Shown piece after piece: positions 43,340 to 52,474 of a stretch of DNA of 64,000 nucleotides; position 1 is the stretch's first letter; each line of letters begins with the position of its first letter. Position numbers and translations under genes: made by a program. Source of the stretch: Candidatus Thalassospirochaeta sargassi (GTDB lineage: Bacteria; Spirochaetota; Spirochaetia; UBA9216); the NCBI GenBank assembly GCA_028532855.1, contig JAQQAL010000008.1, positions 1-64,000 on the forward strand. The letters run 5' to 3'. Under the pieces are notes generated by a model. It worked only from the letters and a program-made list of their open reading frames with translations, did not search any database and was not told the DNA's origin.

Positions 43340-45832
43340 TTATATATTCATCATCTCGTTCAACCTGCGGTACACCCGCCCAATCTGCTTCTGAGAAGAT
43401 TTATCCGTCAATTCGTCTGCAATAACCTCAAGACTCGACAGGCTCTCTTCGAGCGAGACAAGAAAATTGCTGCCGGATGTAAACCAGTATGATCCGTTTC
43501 CATCGGTGTGGAGGGTTATGAACCCAAGCTGCTTTTTGCTCTTCGGCTTGCGATAGAGATGCATGATCATATTTATCCCGTTAAATACAGCATTGCTGTC
43601 AAACTCAGCCTGGGTATAGAATGCTGCAGGCATTTTTCCGGTCACATGATTCACCGGGTCAATGACCTTGCATATTCGAATAATGTTATTCAGTTTTACA
43701 CCGCTTAAAAATTCTCCATCCTTCAGGATAACAGTTCCGCGCATTTTCTTGAATCTTGAAAGCTCCCCGGTCTGAATCTTGTCTACAACCTGTCTGAACT
43801 CTCCCCATGGCAGACTGACTATCTTTCTACCGCCCTTGTATGGTTTAACAGTAAAAGATTTGCCGCCGATGCGAACACGGTTTTCCTCACGCTTGTCCCG
43901 CGGCTCCTGCCTGTCCTTATCTTTTACGTAGGAGCCGGTGTCGATAAGTTCGTAATATAGATCTTCAGAAATGATTTTAAGCCATTCCCGCCGCAGCGGC
44001 GAAACAGAACGGGCAAACATGCGGGAAGTACGAACAACCTCGCCCGCCACAATGTACTTCGGTGTTTCTCGAAACATTACCGACCCCGGATGTATTGATA
44101 TCTGTTCAGCTGTAAGGCTCCGGTAGACTCCGCGCCCTGAGCGGCAGCAGACAAACTGCATCAAACCGGCGGAGACAGCGCAGAGATAGTCCGGTACACG
44201 CCCGCCCCCGGAGATGGGAATACCCTGCTCTCGTACAATATCCTCAAGCTGAACCTTGATATTAGCTATCTCGCCCATTATTCTGTCGTCAAGATAGTAT
44301 TTTCGGCAGAATGCTTGCTTATCATCTGCGTCCATATATGATTCATAAAGCTTCAGGTATGAGACGAAATCTCCATCAGCATCCCTGAACGCATGGTGTG
44401 CGTTTCGTGCCGCCATCTCCTCACCCTGAGGTAATACATAGGGTGAGTGAGCCGTCAGGAATGATGCGGCAGTAATTGTCTCTTCAAGAACATCCGGAAA
44501 CCTGTTTATAGCCTCTACTATCATCCGTGAGTGACGCGGAAGCATCGGAAAAGCCGCCATCAGGTTTCCAACTGAGGTCAGCCCGTTCTCATCGTCAATT
44601 GCACCGAACATCCGAAGGGTTTCTACTGCTGCTATCAGGCCCTCCTTTCCCGGAGGAGAGATAAACTCGAAACTGTTGAAATCGCTGATACCTAATTCGG
44701 CCATTCGCAGAACAACCTCCGAGAGGTCGGTTCGATATATTTCCTCAATAGTAAAAAGATCACGCTCCTTGAAATCATCCTTTGAATAAAGTCTGTAGCA
44801 GTCTCCGGCCTGTGTTCTACCCGCACGGCCCTTACGCTGATTACAAGATGCCTTTGATATAGGTTTTTCCACAAGCGAGGATGTATAATTTCTGGGGCTG
44901 TAAAAATTAATCTTGGCGTAACCTGAGTCAATTACAGCGGTTATTCCGTCAATGGTAACGCTTGTTTCTGCAATATTTGTTGCTACAACTACCTTGATTT
45001 TTCCCGGAGGGGTTTCAATGAAGACCCTTTCCTGCTCTTCACGACTCAACCTGCCGTAAAGCGGCAGCAAAAAGAGCTTTTTTCTGACCGAAGATTCAGA
45101 GAGCATTTTCACGCAATCTTTGATAACCTTCTCACCCTGAAGAAAAACCAGGACATCACCTGTTTTATTTCGGGCATGATTTTCAGTTATTTCAACTATC
45201 TTCCTAAGCATTGATTCTTCAGAATGTTCGAGCAAAGGCGGCTGATAACTGATTTCAACCGGGAAGGTTTCGGTATCAATATGAATAACCGGACAGTGAT
45301 TAAAATATTCAGAAAAAATAGCTGTATTAATCGTTGCTGAAGATATAATTACCTTCAGGTCACTCCGGGATTCAAGGAGCTTTTTCAGAAGCCCCAGAAT
45401 AAAGTCGATATTAAGACTTCGTTCGTGAGCTTCATCTATCATAATAACGCTGTACCGGCTAAGGTATGGATCGGCTTTCAGTTCCTGCAGAAGGATACCA
45501 TCCGTCATAATTTTTATTCTGGTTTCAGGTGATGTAATATCTTCAAAGCGCATCTTGTAGCCGGCAAAACCTCCGACTTTAACCTTCAGCTGATTGGATA
45601 TATAGTCGCAGACCGACAATGTAGCGATTCTGCGCGGCTGTGTAACGCCGATAAGACCCGACTGATCATATCCGGCTTCATGCAGGATTAGCGGCAGCTG
45701 GGTTGTCTTACCCGAACCGGTCGGGCTTTCTACTACAACTATCTGATTTTTTTCAAGAACTTCAAGGATTCTTGCTTTTTCTCTATAGACCGGCAGGTCT
45801 TCAGGATTTATAGGTTTTCGTGTATTCGTCAA
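43340..45832 (-). CDS. hrpA: DEAH-box ATP-dependent helicase, HrpA-like
   Basis: 830 residues, superfamily 2. Motif I SPTGSGKTTQLP is near residue 38, motif II DEAH near 133, motif III SAT, and motif VI QRKGRAGRTQAG near 333. The helicase-associated (HA2) and OB-fold domains follow to about 640. It is shorter than E. coli HrpA (about 1300) and lacks its long C-terminal extension; the motifs fit HrpA better than HrpB. It is likely an RNA helicase acting on mRNA or ribosomes. It is last in aroB-nudC-hrpA, overlapping nudC by 32 bases. Confidence 0.88.
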   Translation of the reverse strand: MTNTRKPINPEDLPVYREKARILEVLEKNQIVVVESPTGSGKTTQLPLILHEAGYDQSGLIGVTQPRRIATLSVCDYISNQLKVKVGGFAGYKMRFEDITSPETRIKIMTDGILLQELKADPYLSRYSVIMIDEAHERSLNIDFILGLLKKLLESRSDLKVIISSATINTAIFSEYFNHCPVIHIDTETFPVEISYQPPLLEHSEESMLRKIVEITENHARNKTGDVLVFLQGEKVIKDCVKMLSESSVRKKLFLLPLYGRLSREEQERVFIETPPGKIKVVVATNIAETSVTIDGITAVIDSGYAKINFYSPRNYTSSLVEKPISKASCNQRKGRAGRTQAGDCYRLYSKDDFKERDLFTIEEIYRTDLSEVVLRMAELGISDFNSFEFISPPGKEGLIAAVETLRMFGAIDDENGLTSVGNLMAAFPMLPRHSRMIVEAINRFPDVLEETITAASFLTAHSPYVLPQGEEMAARNAHHAFRDADGDFVSYLKLYESYMDADDKQAFCRKYYLDDRIMGEIANIKVQLEDIVREQGIPISGGGRVPDYLCAVSAGLMQFVCCRSGRGVYRSLTAEQISIHPGSVMFRETPKYIVAGEVVRTSRMFARSVSPLRREWLKIISEDLYYELIDTGSYVKDKDRQEPRDKREENRVRIGGKSFTVKPYKGGRKIVSLPWGEFRQVVDKIQTGELSRFKKMRGTVILKDGEFLSGVKLNNIIRICKVIDPVNHVTGKMPAAFYTQAEFDSNAVFNGINMIMHLYRKPKSKKQLGFITLHTDGNGSYWFTSGSNFLVSLEESLSSLEVIADELTDKSSQKQIGRVYRRLNEMMNI

Positions 45833-46655
45833 TTATTTTTCTCGCTATTGTTCCGTGCCCTGGTATAGACGGAAATGTTTCCGGACTGTACCAGTCAGCA
45901 TGAACTATCTCTATTCCATCCGGTGTAATTTCACCGGAAACGTAATCGGCCCTCAGACCGAGCATAAGTGAATCAGGAAACGGCCAGCTCTGGCTTGAAA
46001 TATACCGCAGATTGCCTATCTCTATTCCAACCTCTTCACGCACCTCGCGCACAGCAGTTTCTTCGATTGTCTCCCCTATCTCCATAAATCCGGCAAGAAG
46101 GCTGTATCGCCCCTCGGGGAAACGCCGGTTATGACCAAGCAGTATTTTATTGTCTTTCTGAATCATAATGATAATGGCCGGTGAGATCTTGGGGTACTGC
46201 ATATTCCCGCAGGACGGACAACGTTTGGCGCGTTCCTTCTCATACCAGTTATTTTCAGTCCCGCAGCGCCCGCAGAAACGGCTGTGTTTATGCCAGTGCA
46301 GAAGATGCGATGCGTAGCCTGCGGCAGTATTGATGTTTTTTTCAAACTCACCTACCCAGCGTCTGAGCAATACAAACTGATTTACTCCAAAACTGTCCCC
46401 GGCGGAAATCTCCCATTCCTCGGAAACAAAGGTTTCAGGCAGATCATAGGCGTAACAGTTAAGCTCTTCTATCGAACCGAAAAACATTCCGTCCGATTCG
46501 GGATCAAGCCCGGCTTCAGTAAGCAGGCTCACTGTATCTTCAACACTCGGAACCCTGTCTTCATTCACAAGGATGTCGGCGCCGGCAAAAATGAAAGTGA
46601 GGTCATTCGGCTGCTGTGCCCTGACGCTTTTATATGCAGGCTTGAATTTTATCAT
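45801..46655 (-). CDS. nudC: NAD+ diphosphatase / RNA deNADding enzyme NudC
   Basis: 284 residues. A zinc ribbon (CGRCG and CPSCG, near 128-153) is followed by the Nudix box GFMEIGETIEETAVREVREE with the GX5EX7REUXEE pattern. The NudC-specific SQSWPFPDSLMLG near 225 corresponds to the SQPWPFPxS motif that selects NADH. It cleaves NAD(H) and removes NAD caps from RNA. It overlaps aroB by four bases upstream and hrpA by 32 bases downstream. Confidence 0.93.
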   Translation of the reverse strand: MIKFKPAYKSVRAQQPNDLTFIFAGADILVNEDRVPSVEDTVSLLTEAGLDPESDGMFFGSIEELNCYAYDLPETFVSEEWEISAGDSFGVNQFVLLRRWVGEFEKNINTAAGYASHLLHWHKHSRFCGRCGTENNWYEKERAKRCPSCGNMQYPKISPAIIIMIQKDNKILLGHNRRFPEGRYSLLAGFMEIGETIEETAVREVREEVGIEIGNLRYISSQSWPFPDSLMLGLRADYVSGEITPDGIEIVHADWYSPETFPSIPGHGTIARKIIDEYTKTYKS

Positions 46656-47692
46656 TTAATAACCTCTTCAACTATCGCAGGGTCCAGTGGTAAAATCTCG
46701 GTATTCCCGGCTGAGTGCTGAAGAATAAAGCGAAGCTTTCCGTCCTTCTTCTTCTTATCTGAAGATATTGCCTGCAGATACAGTTCACTGTCAAAATCAT
46801 TAAAATCAATATTATAGCTGTAATCACGGAGAATGGTCTCAACCCTTTCCGCATAGGAAAGATCAGTAATACCCAGGATAAGACCGGCCTTCATTGCCCT
46901 GTATATTCCCCAGGCTACAGCCTCTCCGTGTGTAAATTTCCCGAGCCCTGCAGCAGTCTCAAGAGCATGACCGAAGGTATGCCCCAGATTCAGATGAGCT
47001 CTGATTCCTGTCTCGCGGAAATCCTTTTCAATATGTTCGGCCTTCACCCTCAGGCTTCGATATACTGCATCAATAGAAGCATCAGGCTCCCGTGCAGTAA
47101 TGGCTGCTCGATTTTCTTCAATATACCTCAGCAGCTCATCTCCGGCTAGAAATCCATGTTTAATAAGCTCGGCAAGCCCGCTTTTAAACTCATCATCAGA
47201 CAGTGTCAGCAGAAAATCTGTATAAATTAACACCTTCTGCGCAGGATAAAAACTGCCTATCAGATTCTTGCGTTCTAGAAAGTCCACCCCTGATTTACCG
47301 CCTATTGACGCGTCGACCATTGCAAGCAGGCTTGTAGGAACCAGAATGAGACCGCATCCGCGCATATACACTGAAGCAGCAAAGGCCGCCATATCGCAGA
47401 TAACCCCTCCGCCGAGACCAATAATCACTGCACCGCGATCCAGCCCCTTGTGCACGGCGGCTTCCGCTATCGTTTCAATGGAGGAAAGTGTTTTAAATCT
47501 TTCTCCCGAACCGAGTACAACCGTCGTAATACCTGCTTCAGTGAAACTGCGTGCAGCAGCGCTTTTACACATAGTATCATCAGTTACAAGCAGACTGTTT
47601 TCGGGGTTCAGTTTTAATCCGGAAAAATGAGCCGATTTATCAATAATAATCTCTGTTTGTCTATTTTCGAGACTAACTGTGAATGTTTTCAT
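46652..47692 (-). CDS. aroB: 3-dehydroquinate synthase
   Basis: Second step of the shikimate pathway: DAHP to 3-dehydroquinate, with NAD+ and a divalent metal. The NAD-binding GLGGGVICDMAAF near residue 90 and the PTSLLAMVDASIGGKSGVD block near 120-138 are typical. The metal-binding HTFGHALE is near 237. Length 346 is normal. It is first gene of a unit with nudC and hrpA (ATGA overlap) and diverges from the SLBB gene. Confidence 0.96.
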   Translation of the reverse strand: MKTFTVSLENRQTEIIIDKSAHFSGLKLNPENSLLVTDDTMCKSAAARSFTEAGITTVVLGSGERFKTLSSIETIAEAAVHKGLDRGAVIIGLGGGVICDMAAFAASVYMRGCGLILVPTSLLAMVDASIGGKSGVDFLERKNLIGSFYPAQKVLIYTDFLLTLSDDEFKSGLAELIKHGFLAGDELLRYIEENRAAITAREPDASIDAVYRSLRVKAEHIEKDFRETGIRAHLNLGHTFGHALETAAGLGKFTHGEAVAWGIYRAMKAGLILGITDLSYAERVETILRDYSYNIDFNDFDSELYLQAISSDKKKKDGKLRFILQHSAGNTEILPLDPAIVEEVIK

Positions 47693-47722
47693 TGTTCTAC
47701 ATTATACAGAAATGCTGAATCA

Positions 47723-47751
47723 TTGACTACGGCTGTTTTGACTGCTATTAT
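47723..47751 (+). promoter_or_regulatory. Promoter giving a leaderless SLBB-protein mRNA
   Basis: TTGACT (47723-47728), 17 bases, TATTAT (47746-47751). Counting seven bases on places +1 at 47758, the A of the start codon. A second TTGACT occurs at 47738-47743 inside the spacer. No Shine-Dalgarno sequence is present. Confidence 0.75.
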
Positions 47752-47757
47752 TCGTGC

Positions 47758-49347
47758 ATGAAAAAGATTTTTATTATCGGTCTTTCAATGCTAATGATTA
47801 TTACACCTGTGTTCGCCGTAACAGACGGTGCCGGATCTGAGGGTGACGCAGGATTCGGACTTCAGGCAAGCATTTTCAGGTATGTTCTTACAAGCTCCAA
47901 CGACATGCTCAATACAGCAACCGGTGTTCCGACTAATTTTGAAGAATTAAATAACTACCCGCTCACACCGGGAGACATTTTCACCCTGCTTATAAACTAC
48001 GGAGCAAATTCCGAACGCAGCGCAGATTATATAACCAATTACAACATCCAGCTACTGCCGGACTATACAATGGTATTTCCTTTTATCGGAAAAACTGATG
48101 TCAGGGACATGAATATTACAGAACTGCAGACCTTCATTTCAGACAGAATTTCAAAAATGATGCCTGTTCAGTACGTTTCTTTCAATTTAACTACACCTGC
48201 AAACTTCAATGTATTCATCTACGGAGGAGTAAACACCTCCGGCTATATAAATGCTACCCCGGTTACAACCGTAATTGATGCAATCGCCATGTGCAAGGGG
48301 TTTAAGAGTAATGCTTCCTACAGGGATGTTAAAATTCTCCGGGGAGATGAGGTGATAAGCGTCGATATCTCAAGGTTCTACCAGAATGCTGATTTCGATT
48401 CCAACCCAAGACTCAAACCGGGAGACAAACTCTACATTCCAACTGCAGAAACAGTAGTCACTGTAACAGGCATGATCCAATTTCCCGGAGCATACGAACT
48501 TCTGCCGGGAGAAACACTTGAAACCCTGCTTAAGCTTGCCGGCGGACCTAAATCTGGAGCGCAGGCTGAACGTATCGAAATTGCCCGAATAGACAACATG
48601 GGTAAAACCGTGAGACTCGAAGTACCCGCCTCCGAGGCGGCATCAACAGTCATGCAAAACGGCGATACCGTATCAATTCCGTCTATTTCCGATAACGCCG
48701 AAACTATTACGGTAGAAGGAGCCATCTACGGTCAGATTGTAAAGGGGACAGCGCCGTTCAAGGCCCCTACAACATCTGTAAAACTCGAGGTACCCTATTA
48801 TCCGGGTATAAGCCTGCTGAACGTCCTGGACCAGGTCGGCGGTCCTACCCCATATGCGATTATGGACAGGGCCCAGATAAGAAGACCAGACAACGGAGAG
48901 TTTATTTCTCTTGATATCGAGCAGTTATGGAAAACCAGAAACATCGACAGCGATGTAGAGCTGGAACCGGGTGATCATATTCTCATCCCCATAGAAAAAA
49001 CCTTTGTAGGTATTTTCGGTGCGGTTAATGCTACTGATTCTGATACCTACTATCAGTCGCATGTAAACGGGTATACCGTTATGGATTACATTGTCGCGGC
49101 CGGAGGCATCGATTACGAGACGGCCAATCCTAATAATATCGAGCTGATCGATCGTGAAGGAAACAGGATTGACGTGGAACTGACCGACGAGGTTCCGCCG
49201 GGCTCGATAATCTATGTGAACGAAAACATTCTGCAGCAGGCAGATAACGGTTTTGACAATGTGATACTGGTTACAGCCTGGCTCACAGCAATTGTGTCAG
49301 CTGTAAGTGCCGTAACATCAATTATAGAAATGTTCCAAACTGATTAA
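47758..49347 (+). CDS. SLBB-domain polysaccharide-export-type protein
   Basis: 529 residues. A signal peptide (MKKIFIIGLSMLMIITPVFA) lacks a lipobox. A poly-export domain (about 60-150, opening YPLTPGDIF) precedes three or four SLBB ligand-binding repeats, visible as the recurring GxxxxPG(E/D)...L(x)LAGG pattern (for example LLPGETLETLLKLAGGPKSG) up to about 480. A C-terminal hydrophobic helix (VILVTAWLTAIVSAVSAVTS) may anchor it. It resembles Wza-type outer-membrane channels for capsule or exopolysaccharide, but no glycosyltransferase or Wzc partner is nearby, so its substrate is unclear. Confidence 0.85.
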   Translation: MKKIFIIGLSMLMIITPVFAVTDGAGSEGDAGFGLQASIFRYVLTSSNDMLNTATGVPTNFEELNNYPLTPGDIFTLLINYGANSERSADYITNYNIQLLPDYTMVFPFIGKTDVRDMNITELQTFISDRISKMMPVQYVSFNLTTPANFNVFIYGGVNTSGYINATPVTTVIDAIAMCKGFKSNASYRDVKILRGDEVISVDISRFYQNADFDSNPRLKPGDKLYIPTAETVVTVTGMIQFPGAYELLPGETLETLLKLAGGPKSGAQAERIEIARIDNMGKTVRLEVPASEAASTVMQNGDTVSIPSISDNAETITVEGAIYGQIVKGTAPFKAPTTSVKLEVPYYPGISLLNVLDQVGGPTPYAIMDRAQIRRPDNGEFISLDIEQLWKTRNIDSDVELEPGDHILIPIEKTFVGIFGAVNATDSDTYYQSHVNGYTVMDYIVAAGGIDYETANPNNIELIDREGNRIDVELTDEVPPGSIIYVNENILQQADNGFDNVILVTAWLTAIVSAVSAVTSIIEMFQTD

Positions 49348-49372
49348 GCTGATTATTCAATTGCAGAGCAAT

Positions 49373-49403
49373 AAAAAAACCGCCGTTTAAGGCGGTTTTT
49401 TTT
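49373..49403. terminator. Bidirectional terminator
   Basis: Stem of A/C residues ending CCGCC (to 49384), loop GTTTAA, then GGCGG and eight T. The A run before and T run after make it work for both the SLBB gene and the convergent ArsR gene. Confidence 0.85.
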
Positions 49404-49420
49404 ATGTTTGCTGAGGGCTG

Positions 49421-49732
49421 CTATTCGGCATCAGAACCAATTTTGGGGAGAAATGAAAAAGACTGAACCATGTTCTTTATAAAAGGGTCGGAGATTGAAT
49501 AAATTCTTCTGTTTCCCTGAACATCGGACTCGACTATTTCTTTATCTTTAAGTACAGCAAGATGCTGTGAGATAACCGGCTGAGACTGGTCAAGACACTG
49601 CCAGAGCTCAGTAACGCATGAATCCTGCTTTTCAATAAGGCACAGGATTTTCAATCGGACAGGGTGTCCGCAAACCTTCAACTTTTCTGATAATGTTTTT
49701 ATTTCATCATCTGCACAACAATTATTATTCAT
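49421..49732 (-). CDS. ArsR-family winged-helix regulator
   Basis: 103 residues starting MNNNCCADDE at 49732. A longer frame begins at 49759, but that extra segment lies inside the promoter spacer and the predicted transcript starts at 49734, so the shorter form is preferred. A winged helix-turn-helix is clear (CVTELWQCLDQSQPVISQHL, wing ESDVQGNRRIYSI). Cysteines include a CC pair at residues 5-6, one in LKVCGHPVR, one in ILCLIEK, and CVTELWQC, which may bind a metal or persulfide. It is divergent from the cysteine desulfurase, so control of sulfur or metal genes is plausible. Confidence 0.82.
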   Translation of the reverse strand: MNNNCCADDEIKTLSEKLKVCGHPVRLKILCLIEKQDSCVTELWQCLDQSQPVISQHLAVLKDKEIVESDVQGNRRIYSISDPFIKNMVQSFSFLPKIGSDAE

Positions 49733-49740
49733 ACGTAGAA

Positions 49741-49769
49741 AGAATAACTTGTTTTTCATAATTCATCAA
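49741..49769 (-). promoter_or_regulatory. Promoter of the arsR-type gene (near-leaderless)
   Basis: Minus strand: TTGATG (49769-49764), 17 bases, TATTCT (49746-49741). The predicted +1 at 49734 is two bases before ATG 49732. Short arms ACTTG (49747-49751) and CAAGT (49767-49771) flank the spacer and could be part of an autoregulatory operator. Confidence 0.6.
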
Positions 49770-49808
49770 GTAATACTATATATAATTTTTCTATAACCCT
49801 GCAGCTAC

Positions 49809-49837
49809 TTGAAAAAATTGCCCATCGTTAATATTAT
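49809..49837 (+). promoter_or_regulatory. Promoter of the cysteine desulfurase operon
   Basis: TTGAAA (49809-49814), 17 bases, TATTAT (49832-49837). The predicted +1 at about 49844 leaves at most three bases before the ATG at 49847; no Shine-Dalgarno sequence is present. Confidence 0.65.
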
Positions 49838-49846
49838 CTCGGAATC

Positions 49847-51016
49847 ATGAAGCGAATTTACCTTGACTGGGCCGCAACCGCTCTGCCTGATGAAACAATA
49901 GTCAACAATGCCGCAGCTTCCGCTCTTGAACATTTCGGCAACCCATCATCTCCGCATGGTACCGGGCGGGAAGCGAACACTTACATTGCCGCTGAACGCT
50001 TGAAAATCGCGGCATCTATAGGGACTGATCCAGCAAAACTGATTTTGACCTCAGGCGGAACCGAATCAAACAATATCGTACTGACTTCGCTTCTGAACAA
50101 GCCGCGCAAGGGTAATATTGTTATATCCGGAATAGAGCATGCGGCGGTTTACGAACCCGCAATGATGCTTGAAAAGCACGGGTGGGAGGTGAGAACAGTG
50201 AATCCCGGCTCCGACGGCAGAATCACAGCCAAGCGATTCTGCAGCCGCATAGATGAGAATACCCGTATGGCTGCGGTTATTATGGTAAACAATGAAACCG
50301 GCGCTGTTCAGCCTGTTACTGAAATAGGAGCTACCGTAAGGGCCGCGGACACAAAAAATCTCATTCACTTCCATGTGGATGCTGTTCAGGCTGCCGGCAA
50401 ATATCCTCTAAACCTGGATAAAATGCCTATCGACTCCGCAGCACTAAGCAGCCACAAGTTCAGAGGCCCCCGCGGTACGGGGCTTTTATACCTTAACAGG
50501 CAGATTGTCCCGCTGTATGCCGGCGGAGGACAGGAGCAGGGGCTGAGGCACGGCACTGAGAACACCTTCGGGCTTGCAGGCACTGCGGCAGCGCTGCGGG
50601 GGGCAGTATCAGCAATGGATGAAAACCTTGCGCACGCGCTTAAGCTCAAAACTATTCTGATAGACAGGCTGTCGGAAATCCGAGGTGTGCGGTTCAATAC
50701 AGCCGACCGCAGTCTTCTGCTGAATCCTGAAATCTATTCGCCCTACATCCTTTCAGTCAGCATCAAACCCGTTCCGGGAGAAATTCTCGTACGGGTAATC
50801 AGCGACAGGGGCTTTGATATTGCAACGGGATCTGCCTGTGCAACAGGCAAGAAAAAGAAATCGAGGGTGATGGAAGCGATGGGAATAAATTCTGAAGACG
50901 CTTTTTCCACCGTAAGAATATCAACCGGACCAACAAATACAATTGAAGAAATCAACCGATTCTGTGATACATTCGTTCGTGAATCATCTATACTTATTAA
51001 GAATCTTCGCAGATAG
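49847..51016 (+). CDS. Cysteine desulfurase (NifS/IscS type)
   Basis: 389 residues, pyridoxal-phosphate enzyme that removes sulfur from cysteine. The PLP lysine lies in SSHKFRGPRGTG near residue 205, the histidine in EHAAVYEP near 98, and the catalytic cysteine in GSACATGKKK near 330 with a short loop. The next gene is thiI, 14 bases downstream, so the likely job is donating sulfur for 4-thiouridine and perhaps thiamine, as with the NifZ-ThiI pair of Bacillus. General Fe-S cluster supply is the alternative; no IscU or SufU is adjacent. Confidence 0.9.
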   Translation: MKRIYLDWAATALPDETIVNNAAASALEHFGNPSSPHGTGREANTYIAAERLKIAASIGTDPAKLILTSGGTESNNIVLTSLLNKPRKGNIVISGIEHAAVYEPAMMLEKHGWEVRTVNPGSDGRITAKRFCSRIDENTRMAAVIMVNNETGAVQPVTEIGATVRAADTKNLIHFHVDAVQAAGKYPLNLDKMPIDSAALSSHKFRGPRGTGLLYLNRQIVPLYAGGGQEQGLRHGTENTFGLAGTAAALRGAVSAMDENLAHALKLKTILIDRLSEIRGVRFNTADRSLLLNPEIYSPYILSVSIKPVPGEILVRVISDRGFDIATGSACATGKKKKSRVMEAMGINSEDAFSTVRISTGPTNTIEEINRFCDTFVRESSILIKNLRR

Positions 51017-51030
51017 GACAGGGAGTTTTT

Positions 51031-52206
51031 TTGAAAAGATTATACCTAATAAAAATCGGTGAAATTGCCCTGAAGGGCGGAAACCGTAACTTTTTTGAGA
51101 AACGTCTAAAAAAGAATATAAAATTCGCTCTACGCGGTATCAAATGCACAGTATGGGGCAGCCGTGGACGTTTTTTTATTGAAGCACCGGAAGAATCAGC
51201 ATCCAGGGTAGAAGATGTTCTTGGAAGAACCTTTGGTATCAAAGGCTATTCAAAGGTACAGAGGCTTCCGAAAGAACTGGAACAAATTACTGAAGAAGCC
51301 GTAAGAATGGCGAAACAGAACATCAGCGACGGCCGTGGTCTTCGTTTTAAAATACAGACAAGGCGCGCAGACAAGGGTTTCCCTATGAACTCCTACGAGA
51401 TATCCTGCGCACTCGGCGAGGCTGTGCTGAAAGAGGTTAAAGGGACTGTCGTAGACTTAAAAAATCCGGATTGGACAATCAATGTGGAGATGCGTGAAAC
51501 GGCCTACCTCTACGGCCGTGTAGAAAAAGGCCCCGGCGGCCTTCCTGTAAGCTGTGCCGGCTCAGGACTCCTGCTGCTTTCAGGAGGTATAGACTCACCG
51601 GTTGCAGGCTGGCTGATGGCTAAAAGAGGGCTCAAGCTCGATGCAATCTACTTTCATACCTATCCCTACACCTCTGACGAGGCAAGACAGAAGGTTATAG
51701 ATCTGGCCGAGATCCTCTCAAAGTACACATGCGGCCTTAACCTGCACATTGTACCTTTTACCGATGTACAGCTTGCAATAAAAGAAAGAGGTTTTGAAAA
51801 GGCAACAACCCTGCTGATGCGCTATGCGATGGTGAAGATTGCGGATCGCATTGCGAAAGAAAATAACGGCCTTGCCCTTGTCACAGGAGAGGCACTTTCC
51901 CAGGTTGCAAGTCAAACTCCAGAAAGCATAAGATATACAGGAAGCGGAACCGACCTGCCTATATTCAGACCGCTTATCGGAATGGACAAGGAAGAGATTA
52001 TCCGGATTGCTGAGAACATCGATACTTACAGGACATCAATCCTCCCCTATGAGGACTGCTGCACCCTTTTTGCACCTGAACACCCCATTACCCACCCTGA
52101 TTTTGACAGACTTACAGCTGAATTCAGTGAACTGGGAATCGAGGATATGATGGACAAGGCAGCAGATGAAACAGAAAAAATATACTTGAACGGAGCAGAT
52201 AAATGA
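51031..52206 (+). CDS. thiI: tRNA 4-thiouridine synthetase ThiI, no rhodanese domain
   Basis: 391 residues. A ferredoxin-like N-terminal part and THUMP domain (about 60-165) precede the PP-loop ATPase with SGGIDSPVAG near 188. It adenylates U8 of tRNA and replaces the oxygen with sulfur. The rhodanese domain of the E. coli protein is missing, which is normal outside enterobacteria and means sulfur must come directly from the partner desulfurase encoded just upstream. The start is TTG at 51031 with GGGAG before it. It overlaps the ACT gene by four bases. Confidence 0.94.
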   Translation: MKRLYLIKIGEIALKGGNRNFFEKRLKKNIKFALRGIKCTVWGSRGRFFIEAPEESASRVEDVLGRTFGIKGYSKVQRLPKELEQITEEAVRMAKQNISDGRGLRFKIQTRRADKGFPMNSYEISCALGEAVLKEVKGTVVDLKNPDWTINVEMRETAYLYGRVEKGPGGLPVSCAGSGLLLLSGGIDSPVAGWLMAKRGLKLDAIYFHTYPYTSDEARQKVIDLAEILSKYTCGLNLHIVPFTDVQLAIKERGFEKATTLLMRYAMVKIADRIAKENNGLALVTGEALSQVASQTPESIRYTGSGTDLPIFRPLIGMDKEEIIRIAENIDTYRTSILPYEDCCTLFAPEHPITHPDFDRLTAEFSELGIEDMMDKAADETEKIYLNGADK

Positions 52207-52472
52207 AATCTTTTATCACAGTAATCGGTAAAGACACAGTTGGGATTATTGCCTCAATATCTCAAATTCTTGCCGAACAGAACGTCAATATCCTTGACAT
52301 CAACCAGACAGTCATGCAGGAGATGTTCACAATGATAATGATGGTTGATACAGCAGAACCAAAATGCAGTTTTTCCGAACTTTCTGAAATGCTGACTGAA
52401 TACGGTAAGAACGCCGGGCTTTCAGTCAGAATCCAGCGTGAAGAAATCTTCAACAAGATGCACAGGATATAA
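52203..52472 (+). CDS. ACT-domain regulatory protein (UPF0237)
   Basis: 89 residues, one ACT domain: [20 protein letters not shown] at the start, then [20 protein letters not shown]. The family is usually encoded next to the UPF0210 protein, as here (two-base gap), and is thought to sense a small ligand, probably an amino acid. Its start overlaps the thiI stop (ATGA), so it is translated with thiI. Confidence 0.9.
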   Translation: MKSFITVIGKDTVGIIASISQILAEQNVNILDINQTVMQEMFTMIMMVDTAEPKCSFSELSEMLTEYGKNAGLSVRIQREEIFNKMHRI

Positions 52473-52474
52473 AG

